A stretch of 64,000 nt of DNA, taken from Natronorubrum tibetense GA33. GTDB taxonomy: Archaea; Halobacteriota; Halobacteria; Halobacteriales; Natrialbaceae. A program made the position numbers and the translations under genes. The notes beneath the pieces are model-generated. The model was not told the origin of the DNA, ran no database searches, and saw only the letters and a list, made by a program, of their open reading frames with translations. Below are positions 42,377 to 50,639 of the stretch, piece after piece. The stretch spans positions 1,965,105 to 2,029,104 of the forward strand of contig NZ_KB913017.1 of NCBI RefSeq assembly GCF_000383975.1, read 5' to 3'. How positions within the stretch are numbered: position 1 is the stretch's first letter; each line of letters begins with the position of its first letter.

Positions 42377-44026
42377 TTACTCGAGGATCGACTGCACGCG
42401 TTTGCTCAACTCGGCCGGGGTTTTGGCGGGCTCCGAGACGGTTTCACCGCGTTCGACTCGAGCCGTTTCCGACTCGAGATCGGCGGCGTTGGGAACGACG
42501 ACCTTCTCGTGATCGGCCAGCCTGAGCGCCGCCCGATGTAGGTCGGTTCCGGGGCCGGTCGCGATGCGGATCACCAGCGGCCCCTCGAGCAATCTCGCGG
42601 TAGCGGTCGCATATCGGGCGATCTGTACGCCGAAGCGGTCGCTCGCGCCGGCAAACGCCTCGAGCGTTTCTCGCGCGACGTCGCGGTAACGCTCTTCGTC
42701 GGTCAGGACCGACAGTTCCAGTAGCGCGTCCGCGAACGCGACGTTCGCGTCGAGTGGCCGAAGCGGGCGGTCGACCAGTCCGACGCCCGTCGCCGGCCCG
42801 TCGAGGAACGACGCCTCGTCGTGAAGCCGATCGATCGTCGCGTCCGCGACCGCGGTGGCGTCCTCGAGGACGTCTCCCTCGAGGGTGCTCGCGGCGGTCG
42901 TCAGCGCAGCCAGCGTGCGCGCCTGCGTGGTAAGCAGAGGTGTTGGGGTTCCGTGTTCGTCGGTTTCTATGCCTCCCTCGAGGGCGTGCGCGGCGACGCC
43001 ATCCGTGAGCAGGTCGTTTCGCAGGGTCGCGAGTGTGCGTTCGGCGTATCGCCGAGCGCGTTCGTCGTCGGTGTAGGCGTAGTAGGTCAGGAGCCCCTCG
43101 ATCGCCAGCGCGTTCGGCCCGGCGAAGACGCCGTCGTCGACCGGCGGCTCGTCGGCGGCAGCGCGGTCGGTCGCGTCGAGGGCGTGTGCGGCGTCGTCAC
43201 CGGGGGCCTGACTGTTCGCGAACGCGTCGGCGCCGTCGTTCCACAGCGTCGTCGTAAGGTACTCAACGGTGCGTTCGGCGGGCTCTCGATACTCGTCTTT
43301 GCCCGTGTGCAGATAGGCGTTCGCGAACGCGCGCACGAGCGCACCGTTGGAGTCCAGCAACTTTTCATACTGCAGTCCCGACCAGTCGCGATCGGTCGCG
43401 AAGCGGTAGAAGCCGCCGTCGTACTCGTCTAACAGGTTCGCGCCGACGGCGTCGAACGAGCGAAGCGCCATCTCCCGGTCGCGCTTGAGCGCGAACTCGA
43501 GGGCATCGGGGAGCGGAAACTTCGGACTCTGACCCCACCCGCCCGCGACATCGTCGTAGGTCTCGGTCAACTGACCGAGCATCGCGGATTCGACGTCGGT
43601 CGTGAGTTCGCCTGCGGGCGGGCTGTCTTCCCGGAGCGGCCGCGGAACTCGTCCAGCGCCGCTCCCTTTGGTGTCCCACATGGTTCGGACACTGTCCAGT
43701 ACCTGTCGCATTCCGTCGGGACCGAGGTAGCCCGCGCCGGTCAACACCGTCCCGTCGGGGGCGAGAAAGACCGTCGAGGGAAAGCCGCCCATATTGTACC
43801 GATCGCGAACGCGCGGGTAGCGATCCACGTCGACCCGAATCGGGACGAAACTGTCGTTGACGTTCGCCGCGATTCGCGGCTCCGCGTAGGTTTCTCGGTC
43901 CATCTCGTGGCAGTGGTCACACCACGTCGCAGTGAGCGAGAGCAAGACGGGAACGTCCGTTTCCGCCGCCTCGTCGAAGGCGTCCGGTCCCCACTCGCGC
44001 CACTCGACACGTGTCGGATCGTCCAT
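42377..44026 (-). CDS. DUF255 thioredoxin-like / YyaL-type protein
   Basis: 549 residues. The N-terminal thioredoxin-fold segment has ATWCDHCHEMDRETYAEPRIAANVNDSFVPIRVDVDRYPRVRDRYN, with a CxxC-type pair C36/C39. The rest is a long alpha/alpha toroid as in YyaL/SSP411 (WGQSPKFPLPDALEFAL, GGFYRFATDRDWSGLQYEKLL, NALAIEGLL). It is shorter than bacterial YyaL (about 680). The reaction is unknown; a cellobiose-epimerase-like barrel has been noted in the family. Confidence 0.87.
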   Translation of the reverse strand: MDDPTRVEWREWGPDAFDEAAETDVPVLLSLTATWCDHCHEMDRETYAEPRIAANVNDSFVPIRVDVDRYPRVRDRYNMGGFPSTVFLAPDGTVLTGAGYLGPDGMRQVLDSVRTMWDTKGSGAGRVPRPLREDSPPAGELTTDVESAMLGQLTETYDDVAGGWGQSPKFPLPDALEFALKRDREMALRSFDAVGANLLDEYDGGFYRFATDRDWSGLQYEKLLDSNGALVRAFANAYLHTGKDEYREPAERTVEYLTTTLWNDGADAFANSQAPGDDAAHALDATDRAAADEPPVDDGVFAGPNALAIEGLLTYYAYTDDERARRYAERTLATLRNDLLTDGVAAHALEGGIETDEHGTPTPLLTTQARTLAALTTAASTLEGDVLEDATAVADATIDRLHDEASFLDGPATGVGLVDRPLRPLDANVAFADALLELSVLTDEERYRDVARETLEAFAGASDRFGVQIARYATATARLLEGPLVIRIATGPGTDLHRAALRLADHEKVVVPNAADLESETARVERGETVSEPAKTPAELSKRVQSILE

Positions 44027-44187
44027 ACCGACACCTCGGGTGTCCCGGGCGTAAGCCCTTCGTTCGATGAGAGGCTCCGAATTCGTGGTGTCAGACCTCG
44101 AGGCCGAACCGTTGCTCGAGGCCGGCGAAATCCCCGAACGCGAAACGAGAGTAAAGCGTTTTCACCCTCCCCCGGCTATATCGGGGC

Positions 44188-44799
44188 ATGCTCCGGTGGA
44201 TCTTCGCGCTGTTGCTCATCCCCTTTCTCGACGCGGTGATTCTCGCTGTCGTGGTCAGCCAGACGACGTACATCGGCTGGGTGGGAATGGTGTTGCTCGT
44301 CGTCCTGACCGGACTCGTCGGCATGTTGCTCGTCCGCGCCGAGGGTCGCCGAACCATCCGGAAGATGCAACGGTCGCTGATGGAGGGGAAGCCACCAACC
44401 AACGAACTGCTCGACGGTGGCCTGCTGATCGCCGCCGGTGCGTTCCTGCTCACGCCCGGCCTGGTTACGGACCTCATCGGCTTCCTGCTCGTGATCCCGC
44501 TGACGCGGATTCCGATCCGCGCTGGACTCAAACGCTTCGTGATCGTCCCCTACGCGGACAAGAAGACCGGCGGCTTCGCCAGCGGACAGGTCTGGACGAT
44601 CGGCTTCCCGGACGAAGGGATGGCTCGAGGGGGACAGGGGAGCTCGAGTGAGACCGGAACGTACGACCTCGGTGTCGACGACTATTCCGTCGACGACGGG
44701 ACCGATGACGAGTCGTACACGATCGATTTCGGCGACGAACGGACCTCGGACCTGTCGGACGAATCGGACGACGACGGCGATGACCGCCCCACGCGGTAG
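44188..44799 (+). CDS. fxsA: FxsA family membrane protein
   Basis: 203 residues. The FxsA core has LRWIFALLLIPFLDAVILAVVVSQTTYIGWVGMVLLVVLTGLVGMLLVRAEG and ELLDGGLLIAAGAFLLTPGLVTDLIGFLLVIPLTRIPIR (about 70-108). A long, acidic cytoplasmic tail typical of halophiles follows. FxsA counters phage exclusion in E. coli; its archaeal role is unknown. tRNA-Ile follows. Confidence 0.88.
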   Translation: MLRWIFALLLIPFLDAVILAVVVSQTTYIGWVGMVLLVVLTGLVGMLLVRAEGRRTIRKMQRSLMEGKPPTNELLDGGLLIAAGAFLLTPGLVTDLIGFLLVIPLTRIPIRAGLKRFVIVPYADKKTGGFASGQVWTIGFPDEGMARGGQGSSSETGTYDLGVDDYSVDDGTDDESYTIDFGDERTSDLSDESDDDGDDRPTR

Positions 44800-44823
44800 C
44801 GGTTCGCACGGGCCACCAAGAAA

Positions 44824-44836
44824 GAAACGCTTAAAC
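44824..44836 (+). promoter_or_regulatory. Promoter of tRNA-Ile
   Basis: GAAACGCTTAAAC combines a BRE and a box A (CTTAAA) about 33 nt before the mature 5' end of tRNA-Ile, leaving a leader of a few bases. Confidence 0.65.
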
Positions 44837-44866
44837 ATCCCACCCGGCAACTACTGATTGCGACGC

Positions 44867-44940
44867 GGGCCAATAGCTCAATCAGGTTGAGCGCCACTCT
44901 GATAAGGTGGAGGCTCTCGGTTCAAATCCGAGTTGGCCCA
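44867..44940 (+). tRNA. tRNA-Ile (GAT)
   Basis: 74 nt. The acceptor GGGCCAA pairs with TTGGCCC, with discriminator A. The anticodon loop CTGATAA carries GAT, and the T-arm is CTCGG-TTCAAAT-CCGAG. There is no intron. Copies of its 3' end follow. Confidence 0.96.
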
Positions 44941-45225
44941 TTTCTGCTGCGAACAATGCGAACGTAGTGAGCCGTGAGCAGCAAAAATACATCCTACTCG
45001 GATTTGAGCCTTGGAAGTCACAGCCCGGGAGTGAACGAAGTGAGCGACCCGGAATGTCTTCCTTCGGTTCAAATCCGAGTTGGCCCATACTTTTGCGGCA
45101 AACAAATTCGTGAGCCGCGAGTACGTGCTGCCGCGAGGATTTGAATTACGCGAGTCGCATGCCCGGGAAGCGAGTGGAACGAGCGACCCCGAACGTCTCG
45201 AGGTGGTTCAAATCCAGCTGGCTGC
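44941..45225 (+). repeat. Array of tRNA-Ile 3'-half copies and hairpins
   Basis: The order is the same as behind tRNA-Phe. First a hairpin CTGCTGC...GAGCAGCA. Then arm ACTCGGATTTGAGCC (44996-45010), complementary to the T-arm, an inner GGAAG...CTTCC hairpin, and an exact 22-nt copy of the tRNA 3' end (45066-45087). Next a GCGGC...GCCGC hairpin, arm GGATTTGAATT (45137), a GAGCGACC loop, and a partial T-arm copy GGTTCAAATCC (45205-45215). The T-arm differs from tRNA-Phe, yet each arm matches its own tRNA. Confidence 0.8.
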
Positions 45226-45443
45226 CGAACTGGTCTCTGAGGGGAGCCAGCCGCTACGCCGTCGGGGGCTGCTCGTCGGTCCCGGAGCCGTCGTCATCTC
45301 CCTCGGCATCGGCATCGCCGCCGGCGTGAGCACGTTCCTCGAATCGACGCTGTCGCACGTCTCGAATCAGTCGCGGCTCATCGAGATTGCACAATATTCA
45401 CACAACCCTTATATCGTCACGGCCCCTACCAAGGGATAATAAA
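45226..45443. other. Spacer and promoter of the HTH regulator at 45444
   Basis: No gene is supported. CTTATAT (about 45408-45414) is a good box A, placing the mRNA start a few bases before the ATG at 45444. Confidence 0.5.
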
Positions 45444-45848
45444 ATGGCTAACTCGATGGCAGAGCAACTACAGCAGGACATGGTGTGCGAAGGGCTGCTG
45501 GAGTGTATTCACGGGCTCAAGCAACTCGACAAGGACTGCTTCCGCGTGATGGTCGAAAGCGAGGAAGCGCTGACGATCGACGAGGTCGCCGATCGGGTCG
45601 ACCGCGAGCGCTCGACTGCGTACCGATCGATTCAGCGACTGCTCCAGAGCGGCTTCATCCAGAAAGAGCAGATCAACTACGAACAGGGTGGCTACTACCA
45701 CGTCTACTACCCGACGGACCCGGCCCAGATCGCGAACGATATGCAGCGAATGCTCAACGACTGGTACGCGAAGATGGGGCAACTCATCCAGGAGTTCGAG
45801 GACAAGTACGAACACGCCGACGCCGGCACCGAAGTTCCCGCCCGGTAA
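45444..45848 (+). CDS. TrmB-like winged-helix regulator, sensor-less
   Basis: 134 residues from ATG 45444 (MANSMAEQLQQDMVCEGLLECIHGL). The HTH is ALTIDEVADRVDRERSTAYRSIQRLLQSGFIQKEQINYEQGGYYHVYYPTDP (about 46-98), followed by an amphipathic helix (ANDMQRMLNDWYAKMGQLIQEFEDKYE) for dimerisation. There is no ligand domain. It is first in the thiol/metal island, about 200 bp before the rhodanese/MBL gene, and may regulate it; that is inference. Confidence 0.83.
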   Translation: MANSMAEQLQQDMVCEGLLECIHGLKQLDKDCFRVMVESEEALTIDEVADRVDRERSTAYRSIQRLLQSGFIQKEQINYEQGGYYHVYYPTDPAQIANDMQRMLNDWYAKMGQLIQEFEDKYEHADAGTEVPAR

Positions 45849-46056
45849 CGGTCCGGACGTTGGCAACCCCGGGACGACTCTCGAGTCTCTACGACGGACT
45901 GCCGTTCGACGGCGCTCCCTGCACAGCGTCTCTCTTCTCGTCCAGTTCTCTGTTCCGAACTGCTTTCCTTGGCGGCCATTGCCGCCGATGGGGATATCGA
46001 TCAGCGCACAGTACAGCAATGAACTTAAGAGTGAGTATCGTGTACGATTGGGCGCT

Positions 46057-47181
46057 ATGAGCAATATTAACCTCGAGCCGACGGAACTCTCACGACGTCT
46101 CGAGAAGGACGATACGGAGGCCCCCTTCGTCCTCGACGTCAGGAACGAGGACGACTACGAGGAGTGGCGGATCGACGGGAGTACGAACGTTCCCATTTAC
46201 GACGAACTCCTGGCGTACGACTACTCTACGCTCGAGGAGCACGTAGACGAACTCCCGAAAGACACGGAGATTGCGGTCGTCTGCGTCGCCGGCATCACGT
46301 CCGCGCGAGCCGCGGAGTTCCTCCGCGAACACGGGTTCGACGCGACGTCGGTTGCCGATGGAATGAACGGCTGGGGACGCGTCCACCGCCAGTACGACGT
46401 CGACGCCGCCGACGGCGTCGTCCAGATCGTCCGGCCTGGCACGGGGTGTGTCTCCTATCTTGCCCACGACGGCGACGAGGCGGTCGTCGTCGACCCGAGT
46501 CAGTACGTCGATCGGTACCTGAACGCGGTCGACGAGCGCGACCTCGAAATCGTCGGCGTCGCGGACAGCCACGCCCACGCGGACCACGTCTCGGGTGCCC
46601 GCCGCCTCGCCGGCGAACTCGACGTGCCTTACTACCTCCACGGGGACGATGCCGGCGCACTCGAGAACGTCACGGAACTCACAGACGGCGAGACGATCTC
46701 TGTCGGCGATCGCGACCTCGAGGTACGCTACACGCCGGGACACACTCCCGGCAGCGTCGCGTTCCGGTTCGGCGACGCGCTGCTATCCGGCGACACGCTG
46801 TTCCTCGGCAGCGTCGGTCGTCCCGACCTCGAGGACGGCGCGGAGGAGGCCGTCCGCGAGGCCGCCGGCCAACTGTTCGACAGCCTCGAGCGGCTGACGG
46901 ACCTCGAGGACGAGACCGTCGTTCTTCCGGGTCACTTCAGCGACGAATCGATTCGCCCGCTCGCGACCGAACTGGGCGATCTCCGCGCGGAAACGGCAAA
47001 CGAACTCTTGAGCTACGTCGCGGACGGTGACGAGGACGCCTTCGTGGAGACGATCGTCGAGAGCCTCGCAGACGAGCCGGCGAATTACAACGAGATCAAG
47101 CAGATCAACTGGGGCAAAGAGCAGCCTGGCGGCGATGTCGAGGCGCTCGAACTCGGCCCGAACAACTGCGCCGCGAACTGA
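46057..47181 (+). CDS. Rhodanese plus metallo-beta-lactamase fusion (persulfide-dioxygenase-like)
   Basis: 374 residues from ATG 46057. The N-terminal rhodanese domain has FVLDVRNEDDYEEWRIDGSTNVP and the loop VVCVAGITSARAA with C76. The MBL domain has SHAHADHVSG (H172, H174, D176, H177), YTPGHTPGS, SGDTLFLGSVGRPDL and VLPGHFSD. Proteins with this pair oxidise glutathione-type persulfides to sulfite and thiol, or trap sulfane sulfur. Domain order (rhodanese first) is the reverse of most PRF fusions. CTTAAG at 46023 is a box A. The thiol in haloarchaea would be gamma-glutamylcysteine, by inference. Confidence 0.9.
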   Translation: MSNINLEPTELSRRLEKDDTEAPFVLDVRNEDDYEEWRIDGSTNVPIYDELLAYDYSTLEEHVDELPKDTEIAVVCVAGITSARAAEFLREHGFDATSVADGMNGWGRVHRQYDVDAADGVVQIVRPGTGCVSYLAHDGDEAVVVDPSQYVDRYLNAVDERDLEIVGVADSHAHADHVSGARRLAGELDVPYYLHGDDAGALENVTELTDGETISVGDRDLEVRYTPGHTPGSVAFRFGDALLSGDTLFLGSVGRPDLEDGAEEAVREAAGQLFDSLERLTDLEDETVVLPGHFSDESIRPLATELGDLRAETANELLSYVADGDEDAFVETIVESLADEPANYNEIKQINWGKEQPGGDVEALELGPNNCAAN

Positions 47182-47384
47182 GGTGTCGACGTGACGTCGG
47201 CCGTCGGTGCTTTCGGCGCTACTGTCTCAGGACGCGCCGGGGTCCACCTCCGAGGCGCTGGATACCGGCACGGATACGCGTGTTTCGGGAGGCCGCCCGA
47301 GAACGCGTTTGAGGGCATCACGTCACTCCGACCGGGTCGAGTCCGCTGCCGGGCAGCGACGCAACGTCGACGGAACTCGTCCGT

Positions 47385-47930
47385 GTGAGTGATCCGCACA
47401 ACGCTTATTCAACACAGAAAGTAAGCTCCGGTATCGAAGCGACCTCGAATCCCGCCTCGGTCGCCGTCGAACAGCCGGGGACGTCGACGGAACGGCTGGA
47501 CGTTCGGCGGCAGGCGGTATTCGTCACCCTCACGTTTTTCGGGATGATTGGGGGGCTCCTGGGCAGCTGGTTCGGTGCTCCGTCGTCGCTCGTCTGGGGC
47601 TTTTATGCGGTCGCCTACGTGTTCGGTGGCTGGTACGAACTCAAAGGGAGCATCGCTGCCCTTCGGGAGCCCGCGGTAGAGACCGATCTCCTGATCATCA
47701 TCGCCGCCCTCGGTGCGCTCTACATCGGTGCGCCGTTCGAGGGCGCGATGCTGCTGTTCCTGTTCTCGCTGTCCGGCATGCTCGAGGAGTACGCGATCTC
47801 CCGGCTCATCCACATGGTCGAGCGGGTCTAGGACAAGAAAGCGCCGACCCAGCAACTCATTGATCGCTTCGAGCAGCCGTACGTGCTGAGCGTCTTCGCG
47901 ATGACCGCGATCGCGATCGCGCTCCGCAAT
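47385..47930 (+). pseudogene. Zn/Cd/Cu-type P1B ATPase, decayed
   Basis: From GTG 47385 the N-terminus and first helices are normal (ETDLLIIIAALGALYIGAPFEGAMLLFLFSLSGMLEEYAIS). The actuator domain is missing and the sequence rejoins at RLIHMVERV. Then comes TAG where relatives have Gln (CAG), then DKKAPTQQLIDRF and EQPYVLSVFAMTAIAIAL in the same frame, after which homology stops. The deletion junction falls at Ser-Arg on both sides. No CPC, DKTGT or hinge motif remains, so it is inactive. Confidence 0.82.
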
Positions 47931-47993
47931 GGGGCCGGCCGGCGGGGCGACGCGTGTGTGAGATTGACGGCGCTGGAGGTCGCTACGTTCAGT

Positions 47994-49523
47994 ATGGAAA
48001 CGACCGACCAGTCGTTCGACTTCCTCGTTATCGGCTCGGGATCCGGACTGGACGTGGCGAGCGCCCTCGCGAACCGTGGCCAATTGGTCGCGGTCGTCGA
48101 GAAGGGACCGCTCGGCGGGACCTGTCTCAACCGCGGCTGCATCCCGTCGAAGCAACTGCTGTACCACGCGGAGGTGATGGAAACCGTCGAGCGAGCCGAC
48201 GAGTTCGGCATCCACGCCGACGTAACCGGCGTCGACTTCGCCGACATCGTCCGCGAGGTGAACGAGGACGTCTCGAGCAGCGCCGAGTCGATCCACCACG
48301 GGCTACGAACCTCGAGTCAGCACACGCTGCTCGAAGGCGAGGGGCAGTTCGTCGACGATCGAACGGTCGAGATCACTGACGGACTCGACGCCGGTACGCG
48401 CGCCCGGGCCGAGACCGTCCTGATCGCGGCGGGAACGCGGCCAGCGATTCCGCCGATCGACGGCATCGAGTCCGTCGACTATATCACCAGCAGGGAGGCG
48501 CTGCAGTTAGAGACGCCGCCCGAGGATCTCGTGATCGTCGGCGGCGGCTACATCGCGGCTGAACTCGCACACTTCTTCGGAACGTTCGGCAGCGACGTGG
48601 CCATCGTCGGTCGGCAACAGCATCTCCTCCCGACGGCCGACGAAGACGTCGCGGCCGCGTTCACCGAGCGCTACGCCGATCGGTTCGACGTGTACACGGG
48701 CTACGAGGCGGTCGCAGCCGAGCAATCCGACGGCGAAGTGACCGTCGAGGCTCGAGCGTACCCGCCGGCGTGGGACGACGTATCCAGTCGCGGGGACGAG
48801 CGTAACGGTGAGGGAGAAGACGAGGACGACGTAACCGTGACCGGCGACACCCTGCTCGTTGCGGCGGGCCGACGACCGAATTCCGATCGCCTGAACCTCG
48901 AGGCGACCGGCGTCGAGACTGACGAACATGGCTTCGTCGAGACTGACGAATACCTGCGCACGACGGCCGAGGGAATCTGGGCGCTCGGGGACATCGTCGG
49001 TGAGTACCTGCTGAAACACAACGCGAACCACGAGGCGCGAACTGTCGTCAGGAACCTGCTCAGCGACGACCTCGAGGCGGTCGACTACACTGCGATGCCC
49101 TTTGCCGTCTTCGGATCGCCAGAGGTCGCCGGCGTCGGCGCGCGGGAGGGTGAACTCCGCGATGCGGGGCGGGAGTATGCCACCGCGACCTATCGGTACG
49201 AGGACACGGCTCGCGGCAAGGCGATGAAAGTGGAGGGGTTCGTCAAGGTCAGTATCGAACCGAACGGCGAGATTCTCGGTTGTCACATCGTCGGCCCCGA
49301 GGCGTCGAATCTGATCGAGGAGGTCGTCGTCGCGATGAAAGCGGGGACGGGTACCGTCTGGGACATTCGCGAGTCGGTCCACGTCCATCCCGCGCTCTCG
49401 GAGGTGGTCGATCGGGCGTTCTCGGGGCAGTTCACTCGCCACGGAGCGGGGACACACGATCATCACCACGACCACCAGCACGGTCACGACCACGACCACG
49501 AACCCGATCACGGCCACGAGTAA
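47994..49523 (+). CDS. Mercuric-reductase/dihydrolipoyl-dehydrogenase-like flavoprotein with His-rich tail
   Basis: 509 residues from ATG 47994 (METTDQSFDFLVIGSGSG). FAD site GSGSG, redox-active GGTCLNRGCIPSK (C44/C49), NAD(P) site VIVGGGYIAAELAHFFGTFG, FAD-end GIWALGDI, and the C-terminal HIVGPEASNLIEE/VHVHPALSEVV dimer domain are complete. No MerA-type C-terminal Cys pair is present. The tail HDHHHDHQHGHDHDHE could bind metal ions. It probably reduces a disulfide (or metal-thiolate), and it lies just after a broken metal ATPase. Confidence 0.88.
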   Translation: METTDQSFDFLVIGSGSGLDVASALANRGQLVAVVEKGPLGGTCLNRGCIPSKQLLYHAEVMETVERADEFGIHADVTGVDFADIVREVNEDVSSSAESIHHGLRTSSQHTLLEGEGQFVDDRTVEITDGLDAGTRARAETVLIAAGTRPAIPPIDGIESVDYITSREALQLETPPEDLVIVGGGYIAAELAHFFGTFGSDVAIVGRQQHLLPTADEDVAAAFTERYADRFDVYTGYEAVAAEQSDGEVTVEARAYPPAWDDVSSRGDERNGEGEDEDDVTVTGDTLLVAAGRRPNSDRLNLEATGVETDEHGFVETDEYLRTTAEGIWALGDIVGEYLLKHNANHEARTVVRNLLSDDLEAVDYTAMPFAVFGSPEVAGVGAREGELRDAGREYATATYRYEDTARGKAMKVEGFVKVSIEPNGEILGCHIVGPEASNLIEEVVVAMKAGTGTVWDIRESVHVHPALSEVVDRAFSGQFTRHGAGTHDHHHDHQHGHDHDHEPDHGHE

Positions 49524-49751
49524 CGAGAACGGCGTTCGCTCGGTGGATTATGTTACCGTCGGAAAACGAATCGCGATCGGACGCGCTCGCTCGAGTCGGC
49601 CGCCGAGGAGTACCTGATCGACAGCGGTTCGGCACTCCGGTACCGGTCATGATCGACGCCTACGACGTCGGTCCCGCGAAGACCGACGACCTCGGGGCCG
49701 TTCTGCATTCGGCCGACGACGGAGGCGATATCGGTGGCGGAGACCGTATCC
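49524..49751. other. Spacer between convergent flavoprotein and thioredoxin genes
   Basis: About 230 bases. An open frame reading MIDAYDVGPAKTDDLGAVLHS is acidic enough to be a gene remnant, but I cannot tie it to a family. Confidence 0.35.
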
Positions 49752-50123
49752 TTAGCGTGACGCGTGCGTCTCGAGGGCGTCGACGAGCGGTTCGGCGGGC
49801 TGGAACCCGTCGTCGAAGCGGGCGACTTCCTCGCCGTCTTTCAGGACGACGAGCGTTGGGACGCTCTGGATGTTAAACTGCGCCGCGAGGTCGGGAACGA
49901 GACCGGCGTTCACTATCGCCACGACGCCCGGCGCGTTGCGGGCGACGCCGCCGAGTACCGGCTCCATCGACGCGCAGATGCCACAGCCGGACGTGACGAA
50001 CTCGAGCAGGACGAGGTCGCGTTCCTCGAGCAGGTCGTCGTAGTCGGCGACGTCGTTCAACTGGACGGGCTTTTGGGTCGTGCTGCCGTCGTCGGTCGGT
50101 TCCGAAGGCGTTGTTTCGGTCAT
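49752..50123 (-). CDS. Thioredoxin-family protein, CGIC active site
   Basis: 123 residues from ATG 50123 (MTETTPSEPTDDGS). LVLLEFVTSGCGICASMEPVLGGVARN has the active site C47-G-I-C50, and the cis-Pro is in IQSVPTLVV. There is no export signal, so it works in the cytoplasm. The usual CGPC is replaced by CGIC, which changes redox potential; the partner is unknown. CATATATG (about 50147) is a strong box A giving a leaderless mRNA. Confidence 0.88.
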   Translation of the reverse strand: MTETTPSEPTDDGSTTQKPVQLNDVADYDDLLEERDLVLLEFVTSGCGICASMEPVLGGVARNAPGVVAIVNAGLVPDLAAQFNIQSVPTLVVLKDGEEVARFDDGFQPAEPLVDALETHASR

Positions 50124-50273
50124 TATCGTCAGTAGGGCTCGAGCGCACATATATGTATTGCACACATCGAACAATACCGATTCGAACCGGACCGTGTGTA
50201 TTATATTCGTTATTTTCTGACCATCATTACTCGATGTAGCCGCTATTTATGAACGATCGTGATACGGTAGCGT

Positions 50274-50462
50274 ATGGAACCCACCGTTCAACGTCGTTGT
50301 CTACTTCTGATTAGTAGTTCGTTGATTCTCCTCACGATTGGGATCGGCTACTGTGTTGTCGTCGGGACCTGTCTGGCTGACTTTATGGTCGTAATCACGG
50401 GTCTCGTTCTCGGATGGATCTCCCTCTTTTACTGCGTCGGAAAGTCATCCATCTGGGGATAG
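50274..50462 (+). CDS. Small two-helix membrane protein (62 aa)
   Basis: MEPTVQRRCLLLISSSLILLTIGIGYCVVVGT and LADFMVVITGLVLGWISLFYCVG form two helices. CTATTTATG (about 50241) is a good box A. It overlaps the 3' end of a decayed minus-strand gene, which weakens the call. No family is recognised. Confidence 0.48.
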   Translation: MEPTVQRRCLLLISSSLILLTIGIGYCVVVGTCLADFMVVITGLVLGWISLFYCVGKSSIWG

Positions 50463-50632
50463 CCATCCCAGGCTCCGACGACGAGCGGAACGGCAGCCGT
50501 CGATGACGAGCCGTTTGCGTTCTCCGGGTCGTCGGTTCCGTCGAACGACGGTGGGCCACGAATCGCCACCGCACCCGCGGCTCCAATGGTTCCCAGACTG
50601 CCGACGGCGACGAGGACGTCCCGTCGCCGAAT
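50429..50632 (-). pseudogene. Tat-signal N-terminal gene fragment
   Basis: The frame IRRRDVLVAVGSLGTIGAAGAV-AI, then a Ser/Asn-rich linker ending VVGAWDGYPQMDDFPTQ, is a clear twin-arginine-type or lipid-anchored N-terminus. No ATG/GTG precedes it; an in-frame TAG occurs just before ATTCGG, where IS-derived sequence begins. The rest of the mature protein is also missing. Its parent may be a TlpA- or DsbA-like thiol protein, given the neighbours. Confidence 0.5.
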
Positions 50633-50639
50633 CTACTGG

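Noticed and set aside
49524-49751. Possible gene remnant MIDAYDVGPAKTDDLGAV
   Set aside because: Acidic character is suggestive, but there is no start context, no motif and no recognisable parent.
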